From assembly GCF_034387475.1 (NCBI RefSeq), contig NZ_JAXCIL010000001.1, forward strand, positions 3,472,001 through 3,536,000: a DNA stretch of 64,000 bases, in the 5' to 3' direction. Positions 60,281 through 64,000 of this stretch are shown here, one piece after another. Each line of letters opens with the position of its first letter. The stretch's first letter is position 1. Under the pieces are notes generated by a model. It was not told the DNA's origin, searched no databases, and worked only from the letters and a program-made list of their open reading frames with translations. The DNA comes from Pseudomonas sp. Teo4 (GTDB lineage Bacteria; Pseudomonadota; Gammaproteobacteria; Pseudomonadales; Pseudomonadaceae). Made by a program: the position numbers and the translations under genes.

Positions 60281-61254
60281 TCCGATACCTCGCTGTATAA
60301 AAAGTCACCCACCATCTCGCCTCCCTTGCTCCCGAAATCACCGAACACCTTACCGCCCACGGCACCACCGACGACAGCACAAGCGAGTGCTCCGGGGCCG
60401 CCCGTACTGACCCCCAGAACAACGGCACAAACACCAGTACCTGCCATACCGCCCAAATACCCCCCGGCGCTGCCACCCGCCAGGCTCCCCATCAACATCG
60501 AGCTTTCAACATATTTGGCACGTCGACACTGGTCTTCTCGGCCCGTCGTGCAGGCTTTATGAATCGCTAGGCCTGTGGATGCCACATCCAGCGCAGTACC
60601 GAAATACGTGCCTTTCTTGACCAGATTTGATGCTCTGGCAACACCTGACACCTTGTCGGCATAGCCCGCGATTTCACCGTGATGCAAATAACTTCGCGTC
60701 GAAATGCCCAATGCCTGTTTTATCTTCCCCTGGTTACGTAAGCCTGAGCCGTATGCGGCAACATTCCCCAACTGCTGTTCGAGTTTCATGAACAAGGTGG
60801 TGCGCTTTGCGTAGAACGCATCGCGCGCACTAAGGGTGCCAGAACCAAGGTAGTCGCGATGCAGTTTTTCGATATCTTCAAGGGTGGCCTTGATAGTGCT
60901 CAAATGCTTGCTCCACCCCTCGCTGGCCGCACCAGCCCCCATTGAGGCGTTGGCCAGCACACTTTGCAGTAAATCGAAGTGTTCCAGAAAAAAATCATCC
61001 GCCTCCACCCCGCTGCTCAACAGTTCAGTGTGAACCTGAGCAGCCTTGGACATCAGGAATGCTTCGTGGCTGGTGCAAGAAGGTGTATCGGGGTCCCCCA
61101 CGATTACCAACTCCCCGGCCATGACCACGCTGTTGGCAATGTGCGCGTTCAGGACATCGAACTTGCCTCTGGCGTGTCCAGTAACCGGTGTACTGGCCTT
61201 CAAAGACTGGTAAGACTGGGTCTTGGCGTTGATGAAGCTGCGTGCATCAGACAT
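60277..61254 (-). CDS. Candidate Hcp-linked pore-forming T6SS effector
   Basis: 325 residues. Residues 1-200 are mainly helical and soluble. The C-terminal part (about 245-315) is rich in glycine and hydrophobic residues: MLMGSLAGGSAGGYLGGMAG and ACAVVGGAVGGKVFGDFGSK form glycine-zipper-like segments that could insert in membranes. It follows hcp by 9 bp and overlaps the downstream small membrane protein gene. Hcp-linked effectors are carried inside the Hcp ring or depend on it. No named toxin family was recognised. A membrane-disrupting toxin is the best inference. Confidence 0.6.
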   Translation of the reverse strand: MSDARSFINAKTQSYQSLKASTPVTGHARGKFDVLNAHIANSVVMAGELVIVGDPDTPSCTSHEAFLMSKAAQVHTELLSSGVEADDFFLEHFDLLQSVLANASMGAGAASEGWSKHLSTIKATLEDIEKLHRDYLGSGTLSARDAFYAKRTTLFMKLEQQLGNVAAYGSGLRNQGKIKQALGISTRSYLHHGEIAGYADKVSGVARASNLVKKGTYFGTALDVASTGLAIHKACTTGREDQCRRAKYVESSMLMGSLAGGSAGGYLGGMAGTGVCAVVLGVSTGGPGALACAVVGGAVGGKVFGDFGSKGGEMVGDFLYSEVSE

Positions 61255-61263
61255 TGCCTTACC

Positions 61264-61752
61264 TCACGCGTGCTTCTTGTTGTTGATGCGGTCCCAGCCC
61301 CCCGTCACATTGCCGCCACCACTGCCATCGGAACGTTTCTGACGGGTGTAGGTGGTCTTAATACGCCCGTAGTTCAACTGAACAACTTCGATGGGCACAC
61401 CAGAACTAGCGTTTTGCGAGTAGTCGGCAATGATCACCTCTTCCAAGACAATCTCGTAGTACTTGAGCTTGTCGCTGCCAGCCCGGCACAACGCCAGCTT
61501 CACTTCCTTGAGGTGCTGGCCCGCACAACTGGCTTCCAGCAGTTTGCAACTGGCACTGTCGAGATATTTGGTGAAGGTGAAGTTGCTAAGGGTCGTACGA
61601 CCTGATGTTGCCCCGCCGGATGAGCTCGCGGTGGCAGATGTGCTTTGATTGACACCAAAGTTGTAGCTCGTGATCTCGATCCAGTTGGTGTACTGCTCAT
61701 CCAGCGCTTCACCAGCAATATCGTCGATTTTAATGTAGGCGTCGAAGGCCAT
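61264..61752 (-). CDS. hcp: Type VI secretion system tube protein Hcp
   Basis: 162 residues. MAFDAYIKIDDIAGEALDEQ at the start, WIEITSYNFGVNQS, then NFTFTKYLDSASCKLLEASC and VQLNYGRIKTTYTRQ match the Hcp1 family, which forms hexameric rings of the T6SS tube and carries effectors. No other T6SS genes (tssBC, clpV, vgrG) are in the window, so this is an orphan copy that would use the apparatus encoded elsewhere. It is the first gene of a three-gene unit with toxin and immunity candidates. Confidence 0.92.
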   Translation of the reverse strand: MAFDAYIKIDDIAGEALDEQYTNWIEITSYNFGVNQSTSATASSSGGATSGRTTLSNFTFTKYLDSASCKLLEASCAGQHLKEVKLALCRAGSDKLKYYEIVLEEVIIADYSQNASSGVPIEVVQLNYGRIKTTYTRQKRSDGSGGGNVTGGWDRINNKKHA

Positions 61753-62078
61753 ACTTACCGCTCCTTGGTAATGGTTGGGTTACATCCTGATGAAAACGTG
61801 TGACACTTTTTTCAACAAGATGTTCCCTGGCACGTTCGAGCGGCCCAGCGCCTATGGCCAGATATTGCTCCCCACCGGGTAGTTGCCGATGGGCACAGGG
61901 CACGGCCCCAATGTTCGGTTAGCGCCTCAGCGCTAGCCCAACATTTAAGGTGGTAATCGAGGGTTCTGGTTGTGGCTGAGCCATTGGGGACCAAATCACG
62001 CTGGGCCAACATTTCGAACTGACCGTCAGGCCACTGAAATCCAAAGCTATCAACTGAATGCTCAGCAAAGCGGCGTAT
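61753..62078. other. Upstream region of the hcp unit
   Basis: About 325 bp between the hcp start and the right direct repeat. It should contain the hcp promoter, but no confident -10/-35 or sigma54 site was seen. No supported gene. Confidence 0.5.
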
Positions 62079-62160
62079 AACGAAAAAGCCCCTGAAAACT
62101 CATCGTTTTCAGGGGCTTCGTCTACCACATGTATGGCGGAGAGATAGGGATTTGAACCCT
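62079..62160. repeat. Right direct repeat: tRNA-Ser 3' end plus terminator (intact copy)
   Basis: The intact counterpart of 59711-59790. It contains the terminator hairpin and the last 27 bases of the tRNA-Ser gene. The two copies are 2.37 kb apart, in the same orientation. Confidence 0.75.
62083..62117 (-). terminator. Terminator of tRNA-Ser
   Basis: GCCCCTGAAAAC and GTTTTCAGGGGC form a 12-bp stem with a 5-base loop. On the minus strand it is followed by TTTTTCG. Confidence 0.9.
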
Positions 62161-62223
62161 AGGTACTGTTGCCAGTACAACGGATTTCGAATCCGTCCCG
62201 TTCGACCACTCCGGCATCTCTCC
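62134..62223 (-). tRNA. tRNA-Ser(CGA)
   Basis: A 90-nt class II tRNA with CCA encoded. The acceptor pairs GGAGAGA/TCTCTCC. The anticodon stem ACGGA/TCCGT holds loop TTCGAAA, giving anticodon CGA (codon UCG). The long variable arm (GTACTG/CAGTAC) and the T-loop TTCAAAT are all visible. The gene is followed by the terminator at 62083-62117. Confidence 0.97.
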
Positions 62224-62315
62224 AATGCCGCGCATCATACCAGCGAATTCTGAAAACGCAAACCTTTATTTGCAAAAAAATCGCGTGGTATCAGGCGCTT
62301 GCGTGAACGTGCGCC

Positions 62316-63026
62316 TTACAGCGGCACGCCCAGGCGCTTGGCAACTTCTTCGTAGGCTTCGATCACGTCGCCCAGACCCTGGCGGAAGCGGTCCTTGTCC
62401 ATCTTCTTGCGGGTTTCTTTGTCCCACAGACGGCAGCCGTCCGGGCTGAACTCGTCACCCAGGACGATCTGGCCGTGGAACACGCCGAACTCCAGCTTGA
62501 AGTCGACCAGCAGCAGGCCGGCGTCGTCGAACAGCTTGTTCAGCACTTCGTTGACCTTCAGCGACAGCTTCTTCATTTCTGCCAGCTGCTCGGCGGTGCC
62601 CCAGCCGAAGGCAACGACGTGGGATTCGTTGATGAAGGGGTCGCCCTTCTCGTCGTTCTTCAGGAACAGCTCGAAAGTGGACGGCTCGAGCTTGATGCCC
62701 TCTTCCACGCCCAGGCGCTTGACCAGGCTGCCAGCGGCATAGTTACGCACTACGCACTCGACCGGGATCATGTCCAGCTTCTTCACCAGGCACTCGTTGT
62801 CGCCCAGCAGCTTGTCGAACTGGGTCGGCACGCCGGCTTCTTCCAGTTTCTGCATGATGAAGGCGTTGAACTTGTTGTTCACCATGCCTTTGCGGTCGAG
62901 CTGTTCGATACGCTTGCCGTCGAACGCCGAGGTGTCGTTACGGAACAGCAGGATCAAGCGGTCGGCGTCGTCGGTCTTGTAAACCGATTTGGCTTTGCCG
63001 CGGTAGAGTTCTTCGCGTTTTTCCAT
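62316..63026 (-). CDS. purC: SAICAR synthetase
   Basis: 236 residues. [20 protein letters not shown] at the N-terminus, the [10 protein letters not shown] nucleotide-site region, [19 protein letters not shown] and LVDFKLEFG match PurC. It adds aspartate to CAIR with ATP in de novo purine synthesis. The frame is intact and the length typical. It lies 32 bp after the metallo-hydrolase gene, with bamC further up; this order is common in Pseudomonas. Confidence 0.97.
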   Translation of the reverse strand: MEKREELYRGKAKSVYKTDDADRLILLFRNDTSAFDGKRIEQLDRKGMVNNKFNAFIMQKLEEAGVPTQFDKLLGDNECLVKKLDMIPVECVVRNYAAGSLVKRLGVEEGIKLEPSTFELFLKNDEKGDPFINESHVVAFGWGTAEQLAEMKKLSLKVNEVLNKLFDDAGLLLVDFKLEFGVFHGQIVLGDEFSPDGCRLWDKETRKKMDKDRFRQGLGDVIEAYEEVAKRLGVPL

Positions 63027-63058
63027 GATGGAGGGCTCCGCTTGCTTGAGTGGTTGGG

Positions 63059-63817
63059 CTAGGCGATTTCGCGCCAGTCGAGCCCGTGTTCCTGATTCGC
63101 CACCTGGAGCCAGTCCGGGTCGCACCCAAGGGTGTCGACAAAGCACTGGCGGGCCAGTTGTGGCAGGTTGTTCTTGCTGCTGAGGTGGGCCAGCACCAGG
63201 TGTTGCAGGTGCTGCCAGCCCAGCTCGGCCACCAGGTTTGCGGCCTGGTGGTTGTTCAAATGTCCTTGGCTACCGCCGACCCGCAATTTCAGAAACTGCG
63301 GGTAATGGCCGCGAGCGAGCAGGTCGCGGCAATGGTTGGCCTCGATCAGCAGTGCATCCAGGCCTTGGTAACGCTCGACCAGGTGCATGTCGTACGAGCC
63401 CAGGTCGGTCAGCATGCCGAAACGTCGGCGACCGTCACTGAACACGTACTGCAACGGTTCGTATGCATCGTGCTCGACCCGCACAGCGTTCACTTCCAGG
63501 CTGCCAATGCGCAAGGTGTCGCCACAGGCAAGAAAACCGGCGACCTCCACCGGCTTGCGCAAACCGCGCAATGTGCCTTGGCTGAGGTAGACCGGTACAT
63601 TGTAGCGCCGTGACAGCAAGCCCACCCCATGCACGTGGTCGGCATGTTCGTGGGTCACCAGCACCGCGCTCAGTTGCTGCGCCGACACCCCGAGCAGCGC
63701 CAGGCGCCGCTCGGTTTCGCGCAGGGAAAAGCCGCAATCGACCAGGATGAAGGTGTCACCACTGGCGATCAGCGTGCCGTTTCCCTGGCTGCCGCTTCCG
63801 AGTACCGCGAAGCGCAC
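63059..63817 (-). CDS. Metallo-beta-lactamase-fold hydrolase (YycJ/VicX-like)
   Basis: 252 residues. The zinc-binding motif THEHADH is at residues 55-61, with the N-terminal [20 protein letters not shown] and [11 protein letters not shown]. This subfamily (VicX/YycJ/Rv-like) is cytoplasmic and may act on nucleic acid or small phosphodiesters; the substrate is not known here. The start is GTG 63817, whose G follows the bamC stop directly. It sits between bamC and purC, most likely in one operon. Confidence 0.9.
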   Translation of the reverse strand: MRFAVLGSGSQGNGTLIASGDTFILVDCGFSLRETERRLALLGVSAQQLSAVLVTHEHADHVHGVGLLSRRYNVPVYLSQGTLRGLRKPVEVAGFLACGDTLRIGSLEVNAVRVEHDAYEPLQYVFSDGRRRFGMLTDLGSYDMHLVERYQGLDALLIEANHCRDLLARGHYPQFLKLRVGGSQGHLNNHQAANLVAELGWQHLQHLVLAHLSSKNNLPQLARQCFVDTLGCDPDWLQVANQEHGLDWREIA

Positions 63818-64000
63818 TTAGCCCAGGTGGTCCTGAATGGCGCTCAACACGCGGCGGGCGACATCGGCCGGGGCCACGGTGTTGATGTTCTTCTCGACCG
63901 TGACCTGCACGCTTTCGCCAACCTTGCTCAGGCGCACCTGATAACGCTCGGCGCGGGCTTCACGCTCTTCCTTGGTCGGTTCGCTGCCGAACATACGGCT
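63818..64000 (-). CDS. bamC: Outer membrane assembly lipoprotein BamC, C-terminal part
   Basis: The visible C-terminal 60 residues read RYQVRLSKVGESVQVTVEKN and end ARRVLSAIQDHLG. This fits BamC, a lipoprotein of the BAM complex for beta-barrel insertion. The 5' part lies beyond the right edge. The following genes (metallo-hydrolase, purC) in this order support the call. Confidence 0.8.
   Translation of the reverse strand, partial: SRMFGSEPTKEEREARAERYQVRLSKVGESVQVTVEKNINTVAPADVARRVLSAIQDHLG

Noticed and set aside
61812..62128. Short open frames upstream of hcp
   Set aside because: They are antisense or cross the repeat, lack a ribosome site and share residues with the left repeat only because of the duplication.

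Overview
The window looks like a chromosomal segment of a Pseudomonas putida-group bacterium. The evidence is the GC-rich coding style, many copies of the P. putida-type REP palindromes (cores like GCCGGCAAGCCGGC and GCGGGTTTACCCGC), the trans-4-hydroxyproline catabolic operon followed by a malate:quinone oxidoreductase gene, and the order bamC / metallo-hydrolase / purC / tRNA-Ser. This assignment rests on remembered gene content; no database was searched.

Layout. 1-2.4 kb: end of a carboxymethyl-hydroxymuconate isomerase gene, a YdcH-like gene, and a PLP sulfur-amino-acid enzyme divergent from an Lrp regulator. 2.6-9.0 kb: a molybdopterin oxidoreductase (FdhF/YdeP type), moaA, a bestrophin-like channel, moaB and a LysR regulator. 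9.0-16.7 kb: a complete hydroxyproline route (AraC regulator, permease, 2-epimerase, deaminase, ketoglutarate-semialdehyde dehydrogenase, D-hydroxyproline dehydrogenase). 16.8-19.7 kb: xenobiotic reductase with a divergent ArsR regulator, and a SufR-like regulator with a small periplasmic protein. 20.1-21.8 kb: mqo.

22.0-32.5 kb holds a five-gene envelope and lipid cluster (acyl-CoA ligase, RND/MMPL transporter, BNR protein, DUF1329, DUF1302) plus an alpha/beta hydrolase, with a divergent AraC regulator. 33.2-42.8 kb is a large catabolic cluster on the minus strand: sugar-kinase-like phosphotransferase, DUF6285, histidine phosphatase, acyl-CoA dehydrogenase, SDR, quinone reductase, TauD-like dioxygenase, BKACE, MFS, DsbA-like and Rieske proteins. 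43.0-54.3 kb, on the plus strand, adds a MalT-like LuxR regulator, FadE-, FadB- and FadA-type enzymes, an SDR, a PrpR-like sigma54 activator and a LysE exporter. Together these could activate a hydroxylated or branched acyl-CoA, rearrange it and run it through beta-oxidation. Two nearly identical tandem operators, one at the AraC/hydrolase promoter and one at the quinone reductase-TauD-BKACE promoter, tie the two regions into one probable regulon.

54.3-58.1 kb is a D-serine locus (dsdX, dsdA, dsdC). 58.3-62.2 kb is an accessory zone: a repeat element, two small Pseudomonas-type proteins, and an orphan type VI secretion trio (Hcp, glycine-zipper toxin candidate, membrane immunity candidate). 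The trio is bracketed by a partial duplication of the tRNA-Ser(CGA) 3' end and its terminator. 62.3-64.0 kb: purC, a metallo-beta-lactamase-fold hydrolase and the 3' end of bamC.

Sequence quality matters here. Between about 1.1 and 19.3 kb, eleven genes carry about 17 apparent frameshifts, each repaired by adding one G or C to a short G/C run. The remaining 44.6 kb shows none. These are very probably base-calling or assembly errors, so those genes are annotated as single CDSs with the breaks stated.
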